DNA from: JABMNX01 sp964625905
GTDB lineage: Bacteria; Patescibacteriota; Minisyncoccia; Phycocordibacterales; JABMNX01
Direction: 5' to 3'
Length of the DNA: 13,788 bases
Assembly: GCA_964625905.1 (NCBI GenBank)
Contig: CAZVBS010000016.1
Location: 1-13,788, forward strand
Positions 6,321 to 12,864 of the stretch are shown here, piece by piece. The notes below the pieces were generated by a model. It did no database searches, was not told where the DNA came from, and was given only the letters and a program-made list of their open reading frames with translations. Position 1 is the first letter of the stretch; each line of letters starts with the position of its first letter. Both the position numbers and the translations under genes were made by a program.

Positions 6321-6460
6321 AGGCGGAGACATAATTTTCTTCTCCATTTCCTAGAGAAGAAAATAGTCGAGCCGGGGTCGAGAGTACTTATGAGCGAAGC
6401 GAATTAGTAACTCGTGACCGCAAAGATTTACTTAGCGACTGTGACCGAGCCCTCGTGGGC
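6321..6460 (+). repeat. tRNA-3'-end/hairpin composite repeat, copy 3
   Basis: Plus strand, downstream of tRNA-Trp: GGCGGAGACAT, a perfect 11-bp hairpin (6334-6344 / 6354-6364, ATTTTCTTCTC), GAGCCGGGG, a long imperfect hairpin (6376-6419) with GGTC/GACC base and loop gagcgaagcgaa, and then 6443-6460, which equals the tRNA-Trp 3' end (GACCGAG + CCCTCGTGGGC) without the 7 nt GTTCGCG of its T-loop. The same part order occurs on the minus strand at 4528-4832 beside tRNA-Tyr. The non-coding stretch 6234-6513 is almost wholly made of such structures. Confidence 0.55.
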
Positions 6461-6513
6461 TAATTTACACTCAAAATTAAACAGCAAGAGTACTCCAGCC
6501 GTTTAGCTTAGCT

Positions 6514-7437
6514 CTACAAATCCAAAAAATCACACACTTCTTTCTCTATTTTCTTAACTTCAGTCTTTGTAAACCCTTCGACTTTGCTCTGGGTAAACCA
6601 CTTAATTTCTTTATCTCTCTTAAACCATGTGCGTTGTCGTTTCGCATATTGACGTATTTTTGTGTTAAGTAATTTAATCATTTCTTCTTTAGTTATTTCT
6701 CCCTTGAGGTGACGTGCCATATATCTATATTCAAGTCCAAGGGACTCCATTCTTTTCCATGACAAACCATTTTTATGAAGTTTAACTGCCTCAGCAAGCA
6801 TACCCTTACGTAGTCGTGACATAAGTCGTGCGTTTATCCTTTTATCAAGAACCTCCTTATCTACTTCAATACCGATTTTAAGAACTTCGTATGGGGATTC
6901 AGGTATGTTTTTTGGTGTCTTTCCTATAACACTCGCTATTTCAATAGCACGAATAATGCGTGGTTGGTTAGATGAGTCTACTATATCTGCTCGTTCTGGA
7001 TCAATTTTTTTAAGCCTGGATAATAATTCTGTATTGGAGAGTTTTTCTAAAGAAGCTCTTAGTTTTTTATTTGGTGGTACATGTGGCAGAGAAACCTCGC
7101 CTAGAAGTGCAGAGAGATAAAAACCGGTTCCTCCAGCAAGAATAGGTACTTTCCTTCTTTTAATTATATCCGCTATTGCTTTATTTCCTTTTGTAATAAA
7201 ATCAGATGCAGTAAATGTATTTTTAGGGTTAGCTATATCAAGTAGGTGGTGGGGAATTCCTCTCATCTCTGTTTTTGTAATTTTACCAGTACCGATAGTA
7301 AGTCCTTTATACACTTGTCTAGAGTCAACAGAAATAATCTCACCGTTAAATTTTTTGGCGATTTCTACTGCAAGGTCGCTCTTTCCAGAAGCTGTTAGCC
7401 CTACAACTACTATTAGTTTAGGTTTTTGATTTGTCAT
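6514..7437 (-). CDS. miaA: tRNA dimethylallyltransferase
   Basis: Adds a dimethylallyl group to N6 of A37 in tRNAs that read UNN codons, improving decoding. Typical length (307 aa) and motifs: P-loop GLTASGKS (13-20), DSRQVY (38-43) with the catalytic Asp, IPHHLLD (61-67), GGTGFYL (102-108), and the C-terminal MESLGLEYRYM and KRQRTWFKRD segments that hold tRNA and substrate. Its likely substrates include the tRNA-Tyr, tRNA-Trp and tRNA-Leu(CAA) of this same window; all three have AA after the anticodon. The gene is divergent from the peroxiredoxin gene with 66 nt between starts. No Shine-Dalgarno; a weak TTGATT-17-CATTAT promoter is possible. Confidence 0.96.
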   Translation of the reverse strand: MTNQKPKLIVVVGLTASGKSDLAVEIAKKFNGEIISVDSRQVYKGLTIGTGKITKTEMRGIPHHLLDIANPKNTFTASDFITKGNKAIADIIKRRKVPILAGGTGFYLSALLGEVSLPHVPPNKKLRASLEKLSNTELLSRLKKIDPERADIVDSSNQPRIIRAIEIASVIGKTPKNIPESPYEVLKIGIEVDKEVLDKRINARLMSRLRKGMLAEAVKLHKNGLSWKRMESLGLEYRYMARHLKGEITKEEMIKLLNTKIRQYAKRQRTWFKRDKEIKWFTQSKVEGFTKTEVKKIEKEVCDFLDL

Positions 7438-7458
7438 TTCTTAGCTGTTTATTCTCTG

Positions 7459-7488
7459 TGATATAATGTGATACATAATTAATATAAT
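7459..7488 (+). promoter_or_regulatory. Candidate promoters of the peroxiredoxin gene
   Basis: An extended -10 (TGATATAAT, 7459-7467) and a second TATAAT (7483-7488) lie in the 66-nt divergent interval. Neither has a strong -35. The first gives a leader of about 30 nt, the second about 9 nt. No good Shine-Dalgarno before the ATG at 7504. Confidence 0.4.
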
Positions 7489-7503
7489 CAAAGATAACAT
7501 ATC

Positions 7504-8043
7504 ATGAATAATCACAAAATGGAGGGGAGTAAAGTCCCAGACGTAGTATTTAAAACACGTGTACGAGATGAAAGTGTAGAAGGAAGTAATCCTTTTAAGT
7601 GGCAAGATGTCTCAAGCGACGATTTATTTAAAGATAAGAAAGTTGTTGTATTTGCTCTTCCAGGAGCATTCACACCAACATGCTCATCTACACACTTACC
7701 AGGCTATGAAGAGTCATATAAAGAGCTAAAAGAGCTTGGGTTAGACGAAGTATACTGCTTCTCAGTAAATGATGCATTTGTAATGTACCAATGGGGGATT
7801 GCACAAGAAGTAAAGAATATAAAATTAATCCCAGACGGAAACGGTGACTTCACTCGCGGTATGGAAATGTTAGTAAAGAAGAATAACCTTGGATTCGGAG
7901 ATCGTTCATGGAGATATAGCATGTTCGTGGACGACAGTATTGTTAAAAAAATGTTCGTCGAAGAAGGTTTCTCAGACAACTATGAAGATGACCCATTTGA
8001 AGTGAGTGATGCAGCAACAATGGTTTCTTACTTAAAGGAGTAG
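7504..8043 (+). CDS. Peroxiredoxin, Prx5-like (AhpC/TSA superfamily)
   Basis: Thiol peroxidase that reduces H2O2 and organic peroxides in the cytosol. The 179 aa contain the PxxxTxxC signature as PGAFTPTC (53-60) with peroxidatic Cys60, and the catalytic Arg137 in RSWRYSMFVDD, typical of the Prx5/PMP20 group (GAFTPTCS...HLPG). The only other cysteine is Cys85 in VYCFSVND; a resolving role for it is uncertain, so the enzyme may act as 1-Cys with an external thiol donor. No fused glutaredoxin domain and no reductase gene next to it. Transcribed alone from the intergenic region shared with miaA and followed by a 52-nt perfect palindrome. Confidence 0.92.
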   Translation: MNNHKMEGSKVPDVVFKTRVRDESVEGSNPFKWQDVSSDDLFKDKKVVVFALPGAFTPTCSSTHLPGYEESYKELKELGLDEVYCFSVNDAFVMYQWGIAQEVKNIKLIPDGNGDFTRGMEMLVKKNNLGFGDRSWRYSMFVDDSIVKKMFVEEGFSDNYEDDPFEVSDAATMVSYLKE

Positions 8044-8058
8044 TAACAGGGTCAACAA

Positions 8059-8110
8059 TAATACAAAACAACTATCATACGATATATCGTATGATAGTTG
8101 TTTTGTATTA
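8059..8110. terminator. 52-nt perfect palindrome, probable bidirectional terminator
   Basis: Arms 8059-8084 and 8085-8110 are exact reverse complements (26 bp each, no spacer; centre ACGATA/TATCGT). The 3' arm ends GTTGTTTTGTATTA. It lies 16 nt after the peroxiredoxin stop and before the pyrE terminator of the convergent unit. The core CGATATATCG recurs in the tRNA-Leu terminator at 9909-9949. Confidence 0.7.
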
Positions 8111-8123
8111 AAGAAGTAATAAA

Positions 8124-8156
8124 AGAAAAAACGGCGACCTGCGAGTGTCGCCGTTT
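8124..8156 (-). terminator. Terminator of pyrE
   Basis: Minus strand: AAACGGCGAC-actcgcag-GTCGCCGTTTTTTC, a 10-bp perfect G+C-rich stem with a T-tract, just after the pyrE stop. Its stem is nearly the same as that of the pyrF terminator. Confidence 0.85.
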
Positions 8157-8169
8157 GTTCGTGTAAAAT

Positions 8170-8802
8170 TCACGAAGGATTTGTGAGTTCATCCCAGTGC
8201 TCTTTTGGTCGGATGGCTTTCGATCCGCCTTTGCATAAATGGCAATCCGATTCTTCCCATATAGGCATAGGGTGTTCAATAAGTGAAATTATACACCTCT
8301 TGCCAAGCATCTTACTTCCTGAACGATTTACAAGAACACCAATCACTGGCAGAACCTCTATCTTAATCCGATTTTCAAGTTCGTTGATAGTTTTCTTTGT
8401 TGTGATTCCAGTAGTCATAACATCTTCAACAACAAGAGCTGTACTTTCAGCTTCAAGAGAAAAGCGCTTAAGGCGCATCATTCCGTCAGGATCTTTTTAT
8501 GTGAATGCCATTTTCGCACCAAGTGATTTGGTACATTCGTGAGCTATAGTGATAGCTCCAAATGCAGACCCAACCACTACCTCTGGAAGAGGGCCTCCCA
8601 TAAATGTACTTACTTTAATTGAAAGTTCAGCGCATGCTCTCTCCAATATTTTTGGATTCTCAACAACTTTCGTCGCGTTAAAGAATCCAGAGCTGTGCTT
8701 CCCTGAAGTAAGGAGAGCGTGCGGGTGGCTCTGTATTCCGTCATGAATCCATAATGCTCCAAGTTTGGAAAATTTTTCTTCCCAGTTTGTTCGTGTGTTC
8801 AT
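8170..8802 (-). pseudogene. pyrE: Orotate phosphoribosyltransferase interrupted by in-frame TAA
   Basis: PyrE joins orotate and PRPP to make OMP. Read through one stop, this frame gives 210 codons, a normal family length. The N-terminal half (101 aa, ends AKMAFT) and the C-terminal half (KDPDGMMRLKRF...) lie in the same frame, separated only by TAA at 8499-8497. Homologues typically have FTEK-like sequence here, so a single GAA-to-TAA change would explain it. The PRPP loop ALVVEDVMTTGITT lies in the second half and a CHLCKGGSKAIRPKEHW tail closes the protein. Good Shine-Dalgarno AAAGG 9 nt before ATG 8802. A restart at ATG-ATG (8481/8478) could give a fragment with the PRPP loop but no N-terminal part. 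Sequencing error, true nonsense mutation or recoding cannot be told apart here. Confidence 0.85.
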
Positions 8803-8840
8803 TTTAATATACCTTTGTTCAGTTTGTTTCTGTGAGGAAC

Positions 8841-8867
8841 CTTATATTAAAGAGAAATATTTGTAAA
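8841..8867 (-). promoter_or_regulatory. Candidate promoter of pyrE
   Basis: Minus strand TTTACA (8867-8862), 15-nt spacer, TATAAG (8846-8841). The -35 overlaps the T-tract of the pyrF terminator. The spacer is short, so support is weak. Confidence 0.3.
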
Positions 8868-8904
8868 GAAAAAACGGCGACCTCGTGATTGAGAGTCGCT
8901 GTTT
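8866..8904 (-). terminator. Terminator of pyrF
   Basis: Minus strand: AAACAGCGAC ... GTCGCCGTTTTTTC, ten-position stem with one A-C mismatch, 13-nt loop, T-tract. Separates pyrF from pyrE, so the two genes are independent units. Confidence 0.8.
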
Positions 8905-8922
8905 AGTTTTATTTTGCCACGA

Positions 8923-9807
8923 TTAGCAGTTGCCCCCTGCTTCACGCATTTGGTCGCGTGCTTTTTCGGCTTCTTTAGCGGAAGCTTCGGCATAGTCGTC
9001 TCCTTGGCTTGCGAATATGATTCCAGAAGACGAACTTATAGCGATTGAGCCTGGACCCGAAAAAGCTGCTTTCACGGTTTCTTCGATGAACCCCCCTTGA
9101 GTCCCAATTCCGGGGATAAGGAACCAAAATTTATTACCGACGATTTCTCGATAGCGCAGTAAATGTTTGGAATAGATAGCCCCAAAGACTTTTGGATTTT
9201 CATAAGCGGCGGCCATAACAAGACCAACGTTCTGCGCACCAAGCTCCTCAGTCCATTCAAGAACACATTCGACGACATACTCCCAGTAAGGGCGGCCGTT
9301 TTGAAGAATGACATCTTGCGTTTGCCTTGCTTTGGGATTGCTCGTGTACGCAAGGCTGACAAGGGCACGTTCCGGGTATTTTGGATCAAATAACCCTTCC
9401 ATGCAATCTTCTCCCATGTACGGGTTGAAGTTCATCCCATGAACGCCGTCCAGATCAAAATGCGCATAACGATAGCAAGATTGAGTGCGCCCAATGTCAC
9501 CCCGTTTGCAGTCCAAGAAGATTGCGATATCTGGATAGTGACGACGTATGTGTTGTACCAATCTACGAAGTACTGTGATGCCTGCGGGAATTTTTTCCCA
9601 ATGGGCACGTTGTGGCTTGAACATGGACGCAAAAGGGGCAGTTGCGTCAATGATGTCTCGCATCCAAATGAAAAGACTGTCATCATCAGGAAACTTACCA
9701 GCAATTACATTTGGTAAATTTCCCATTAATGGATCGAGACCAACGCAAAGAAGAGAATTCACGTCTTTCTGTCTTTGGGTAAGTAGGTCACGAAAGTGCT
9801 GTGTCAT
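8923..9807 (-). CDS. pyrF: Orotidine 5'-phosphate decarboxylase, long (type 2) form
   Basis: Last step of UMP synthesis (OMP to UMP plus CO2). 294 aa with CVGLDP (21-26), FKPQRAHWE (63-71), the catalytic DCKRGD (Asp99, Lys101, Asp104), NPYMGED (128-134) and IPGIGTQGG (231-239). Near the C terminus, the stretch normally read as NSSRGIIYA in this type is SSSSGIIFA (258-266), so the Arg expected to bind the phosphate appears replaced by Ser261. Strong Shine-Dalgarno GGGAG 8 nt before ATG 9807, unlike most genes here. Codons are visibly richer in G+C: 9241-9300 counts 31/60 G+C against 16/60 at 2041-2100 in clpB. A separate terminator follows. Likely acquired, together with pyrE. Confidence 0.93.
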   Translation of the reverse strand: MTQHFRDLLTQRQKDVNSLLCVGLDPLMGNLPNVIAGKFPDDDSLFIWMRDIIDATAPFASMFKPQRAHWEKIPAGITVLRRLVQHIRRHYPDIAIFLDCKRGDIGRTQSCYRYAHFDLDGVHGMNFNPYMGEDCMEGLFDPKYPERALVSLAYTSNPKARQTQDVILQNGRPYWEYVVECVLEWTEELGAQNVGLVMAAAYENPKVFGAIYSKHLLRYREIVGNKFWFLIPGIGTQGGFIEETVKAAFSGPGSIAISSSSGIIFASQGDDYAEASAKEAEKARDQMREAGGNC

Positions 9808-9908
9808 CTTTTAGTCTCCCTTTGGTTAAATGACAGTGGGTTAAACCATAAATCGTTGGATCACTATGATCTAAGGTTATAGTATAGGAAAAAAACGAGA
9901 GTGCAACT

Positions 9909-9949
9909 AAAACTCAAAACCTTACGATATATCGCAAGGCTTTAGTTTT
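9909..9949 (-). terminator. Terminator of tRNA-Leu
   Basis: Nearly palindromic 41 nt; minus strand AAAACTAAAGCCTTGCGATA / TATCGTAAGG-TTTTGAGTTTT with few mismatches, 11 nt past the tRNA 3' end, U-rich end. Shares core CGATATATCG with the palindrome at 8059-8110. Confidence 0.7.
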
Positions 9950-9960
9950 TACATAAAATG

Positions 9961-10044
9961 TGCCGCTGGTCGGAGTCGAACCGACATGAGCTTGCGCTCA
10001 CAGCATTTTGAGTGCTGCGTGTCTACCAGTTCCACCACAGCGGC
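9961..10044 (-). tRNA. tRNA-Leu (CAA)
   Basis: Complete class II tRNA, 84 nt. Acceptor GCCGCTG / CAGCGGC perfect, discriminator A at 9961, anticodon arm CAGCA-CTCAAAA-TGCTG with anticodon CAA (reads UUG), long variable arm GAGCGCAAGCTC, T arm GTCGG-TTCGACT-CCGAC. CCA not encoded. Confidence 0.96.
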
Positions 10045-10056
10045 AATATAACAACC

Positions 10057-10092
10057 TGTCCATAATCCCAAGTCGTGCAGAGATTATGGACA
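10057..10092. promoter_or_regulatory. 11-bp inverted repeat between tRNA-Leu and parB
   Basis: TGTCCATAATC (10057-10067) and GATTATGGACA (10082-10092), perfect, 14-nt spacer, no T-tract. It lies upstream of both divergent genes. It may be an operator or part of the tRNA-Leu promoter; it does not match the common parS consensus. Confidence 0.45.
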
Positions 10093-10135
10093 AGTAATTG
10101 AAGTGTACAGTAATTTTATTACTGAGACAATTTAA

Positions 10136-10144
10136 TGATACAAT
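10136..10144 (+). promoter_or_regulatory. Extended -10 promoter of parB
   Basis: TGATACAAT with TACAAT at 10139-10144 and TTATTA at 10116-10121 (17-nt spacing). Expected start near 10151, 5 nt before the ATG at 10156. This argues against the upstream ATG at 10135, which would overlap the promoter. Confidence 0.4.
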
Positions 10145-10155
10145 ACATAGCAATT

Positions 10156-11328
10156 ATGGAAAATTTTGTTAACAATTCAATTTTTTGGGTAGAACTCGAT
10201 AAAGTTCGACCAAATCCATTTCAGCCACGTAAAGAGTTTAATGAGGGTAAGCTAGAAGAGCTCTCTGATTCTATTCGTCAATATGGAATATTACAACCGC
10301 TTGTTGTAACCCGTCATGAAATTCAAAAAGAAGACGGTGGTCTAGCTACGGAGTATGAACTTATTGCTGGAGAAAGACGTCTACGTGCATCTCGTATTGC
10401 AGGCTTACCGCAGGTCCCTGTAATAATTAGGACAAGTAATGAGACTGATAAGATGAAGTTAGAACTCGCGATTATTGAGAACCTTCAACGAGAAGATCTT
10501 AATCCTATCGATAGAGCGAGAGCGTTTAAACAACTTGTAGATAAATTTGGATTAAAGCACGGAGAGGTAGGCAAGAAAGTAGGCAAGAGTCGTGAATATG
10601 TTTCAAATACTATAAGGCTTCTTAATATGCCTGATGAAGTACAGCAAGCTATTTTAGACGGAAAGATGTCAGAGGGTCATGCTAGGCCGATATTGATGCT
10701 TACAGGTAAAGACGAAGAACAACATACTCTATTTAAAGAAATTTTATATAAAAAGCTTACAGTACGAGAAGCAGAGAGTATTGCACAACGTATTGCACAA
10801 GACAGAGTTCGTAAAAAGAAGTACGCAATAGATCCTGAAGTAATCGCACTTGAAAAACAATTAACAGAGACTCTTGGCACTCGTGTACAGATAGAACAAC
10901 GTGACGATGGTGGAAAGGTGCATATTGATTATTTCACGATGGAAGACCTTCACAGTATTCTTGAGAGAATGAGTAGAGAATTAATTACTGAGGAAAAAAG
11001 CACCTTAATAGAAGGAAATACATCAAGTGACGACATATCTCAAGAAGACGAAAAGGAGTCTGTTCCAGTGCAGGCAAATACTGCTGAAGAACCTGAAAGT
11101 AAACGTGGCTTTCTAGACAAGATTGTATCTTTTACATCATCCTCTAATAACAATAATACTGATGTAGCTACGTCAGACGTTATTAATACTCAAGAAGCGT
11201 CACAAGTAAAGGAAACAAACACAGATTCGTTAAGTGATACACGATTAATAGACGACAGGTCAGAGAACGAAAAAGAAGACGATAGTAATGATGAAGATTT
11301 GTATTCTGTTAAGAATTTCTCAGTATAA
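10156..11328 (+). CDS. parB: ParB/Spo0J-family chromosome-partition CTPase
   Basis: Binds centromere-like parS DNA, spreads as a CTP-dependent clamp and loads SMC or works with ParA. 390 aa from ATG 10156 (an in-frame ATG at 10135 adds 7 residues). The N-terminal CTPase domain has NPFQPRKEF, GERRLRA (72-78) and IIENLQREDLNP (106-117). A helix-turn-helix DNA-binding region follows (KHGEVGKKVGKSREYVSNTI, about 134-153). The usual C-terminal dimerisation segment (HIDYFTMEDLHSILERM) ends near residue 273. Beyond it lie about 110 extra residues rich in Asp, Glu, Ser, Thr and Asn with one short basic-hydrophobic patch (SKRGFLDKIVSF). Most ParB proteins end before this. No parA adjoins. Ends 3 nt from the stop of convergent rel. 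Confidence 0.94.
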   Translation: MENFVNNSIFWVELDKVRPNPFQPRKEFNEGKLEELSDSIRQYGILQPLVVTRHEIQKEDGGLATEYELIAGERRLRASRIAGLPQVPVIIRTSNETDKMKLELAIIENLQREDLNPIDRARAFKQLVDKFGLKHGEVGKKVGKSREYVSNTIRLLNMPDEVQQAILDGKMSEGHARPILMLTGKDEEQHTLFKEILYKKLTVREAESIAQRIAQDRVRKKKYAIDPEVIALEKQLTETLGTRVQIEQRDDGGKVHIDYFTMEDLHSILERMSRELITEEKSTLIEGNTSSDDISQEDEKESVPVQANTAEEPESKRGFLDKIVSFTSSSNNNNTDVATSDVINTQEASQVKETNTDSLSDTRLIDDRSENEKEDDSNDEDLYSVKNFSV

Positions 11329-11331
11329 TAT

Positions 11332-12849
11332 TTACTTAGTAATAGCTGTTCTTATATGACGTTTTGCAAGTGTAGTTCTTACAAACTCCAACCATTTTCT
11401 TGTAGGTTTACTTTTTTCTTTTGTTAATATTTCAACAATGTCTCCATTTCCAAGTTTGGTATCTAAGGATACCATCTTACCATTAACCATTGCTCCAAAG
11501 ACATGGTTGCCTATGTCAGAATGTATTGCGTATGCAAAATCAATAGGACTTGAATCAATAGGTAGATCAATAACATCTCCTTTAGGAGTAAAACTGAAAA
11601 CACGATGACTAAAGAAATCTTTCTTTATTTCTTTAAGATATTCTTCATCTTCTAATTCAGATGTTTCAATATTTTTTTCTGCAATTTGCTTTATCCATTT
11701 TGGTATATTGTTTTTAGATTCTTTTTGTTTTAATTTAGGTAAGTCTTCTTTTGTTTTTGTTCTAATACTAGGTAAAAATTGTAGTATCCAATCTATTCCG
11801 ATATTTTTCTCTCCGTGTTTCCTCGCTTTGTATGACATATGTGAAGCAATACCGAATTGGGCCTCGTGATGCATTTGTTCTGTACGAATTTGTATTTCAA
11901 TAGTTCCTTCTGGACCAGTTAATACTGTTGTATGGATACTTTGATATCCATTTGGTTTAGGGAATGCAATATAGTCTTTTATTTTTCCAGGGAGTGGTCT
12001 CCATATACCATGCACAACTCCAAGTACTCTATAACAGTCACTTATAGTTGGTACAATAATACGAAGAGCTAATATGTCATGTATTTTAGACATATCAAAA
12101 TTTTTTCTTTCAAGTTTCCTGTGTAGACTATAATGTCCTTTTATACGTTCTTCACTTCTAAAATCTGTGAAATTCTCTTTACCTAAAGTTTTTTTGAGGA
12201 TTTTCAGAATTTTTTGGAGGTATTTTCTACTATCACTACTTCTTTCTTTTAGTAATTTATTTATATTCTCACTTTCTTTTGGATATACATAAGGAAAGGC
12301 TAGATCTTCAAGATCTTTACGAATACTTCCCATTCCTAATCTATGAGCAATTGGTACATATATTTCAAGTGTTTCTCTGGCGATACGTAGTTGTTTTTCC
12401 TTGGATACAAATTCAAGTGTACGCATATTATGTAGTCTATCAACAAGCTTAATAATCAGGACTCGTATGTCTTGGCTGGTTGCAACAAATAATTTACGTA
12501 GACTTTCATTATGTCTGTCTGCGCCATGGTATCTAATAGAGCTTAGCTTAGTTACTCCCTCTACAAGGAAGAGTATTTCGTCACCGAATTGCTCTTTTAC
12601 ATATTCAGTCGTTGTATCAGTATCTTCTATTGTATCGTGCAGAATACCAGCTGCTATTGTACGGCTACCTACGCCCATCTCAGCCAATAGTAGTCCAATA
12701 GCTGCAGCATGAACCATATACGGTTCACCAGATTTACGTTTTTGTCCTTCGTGAGCCTTCTCTGCAACTGAGTACGACTTCGTTATAATAGCGATATCTT
12801 TTTCGCTTGGAGAATCAAGTTTTTTAATTATATCCTTGACAGTTATCAT
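11332..12849 (-). CDS. rel: Bifunctional (p)ppGpp synthetase/hydrolase, short Rel
   Basis: Makes and degrades the stringent-response alarmone. 505 aa: HD hydrolase domain with His47, His71-Asp72 (HDTIEDT) and Asp137 (VDRLHN); synthetase domain with ERIKGHYSLHRKLER (234-248), DILALRIIV (258-266), PNGYQSIH (299-306) and EIQIRT (318-323); TGS domain 416-476 (RVFSFTPKGDV). The protein ends about 30 residues after TGS, so the helical, zinc-finger/conserved-Cys and ACT/RRM domains of full-length Rel (roughly 700-750 aa) are missing. Both active sites look intact. The promoter TTGCCA-16-TATAAT (12884-12857) leaves 7 nt before the ATG, so the mRNA should be leaderless. Confidence 0.95.
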   Translation of the reverse strand: MITVKDIIKKLDSPSEKDIAIITKSYSVAEKAHEGQKRKSGEPYMVHAAAIGLLLAEMGVGSRTIAAGILHDTIEDTDTTTEYVKEQFGDEILFLVEGVTKLSSIRYHGADRHNESLRKLFVATSQDIRVLIIKLVDRLHNMRTLEFVSKEKQLRIARETLEIYVPIAHRLGMGSIRKDLEDLAFPYVYPKESENINKLLKERSSDSRKYLQKILKILKKTLGKENFTDFRSEERIKGHYSLHRKLERKNFDMSKIHDILALRIIVPTISDCYRVLGVVHGIWRPLPGKIKDYIAFPKPNGYQSIHTTVLTGPEGTIEIQIRTEQMHHEAQFGIASHMSYKARKHGEKNIGIDWILQFLPSIRTKTKEDLPKLKQKESKNNIPKWIKQIAEKNIETSELEDEEYLKEIKKDFFSHRVFSFTPKGDVIDLPIDSSPIDFAYAIHSDIGNHVFGAMVNGKMVSLDTKLGNGDIVEILTKEKSKPTRKWLEFVRTTLAKRHIRTAITK

Positions 12850-12864
12850 AATTGATATTATACT
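12836..12864 (+). promoter_or_regulatory. Near-consensus sigma70 promoter of the 56-aa gene
   Basis: TTGACA (12836-12841), 17-nt spacer, TATACT (12859-12864), the best promoter match in the window. The -35 straddles codons 3-5 of rel on the other strand. The -10 overlaps the rel -10 (12857-12862), so the two promoters should exclude each other. Leader about 30 nt. Confidence 0.75.

Noticed and set aside
8481..8499. Frameshift in pyrE
   Set aside because: The two halves lie in the same frame (start points differ by a multiple of three); only a TAA separates them.
8183..8542. Open frame on the plus strand opposite pyrE
   Set aside because: Shadow of the pyrE coding sequence; the minus-strand frame has clear PyrE motifs.
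10045..10155. parS site near parB
   Set aside because: The 11-bp inverted repeat TGTCCATAATC does not resemble the common TGTTTCACGTGAAACA consensus; no other match seen in the window.
10135..10155. Upstream ATG as the parB start
   Set aside because: Lies inside an extended -10 motif (TGATACAAT); starting at 10156 gives the more typical beginning. The difference is 7 residues and not proven.
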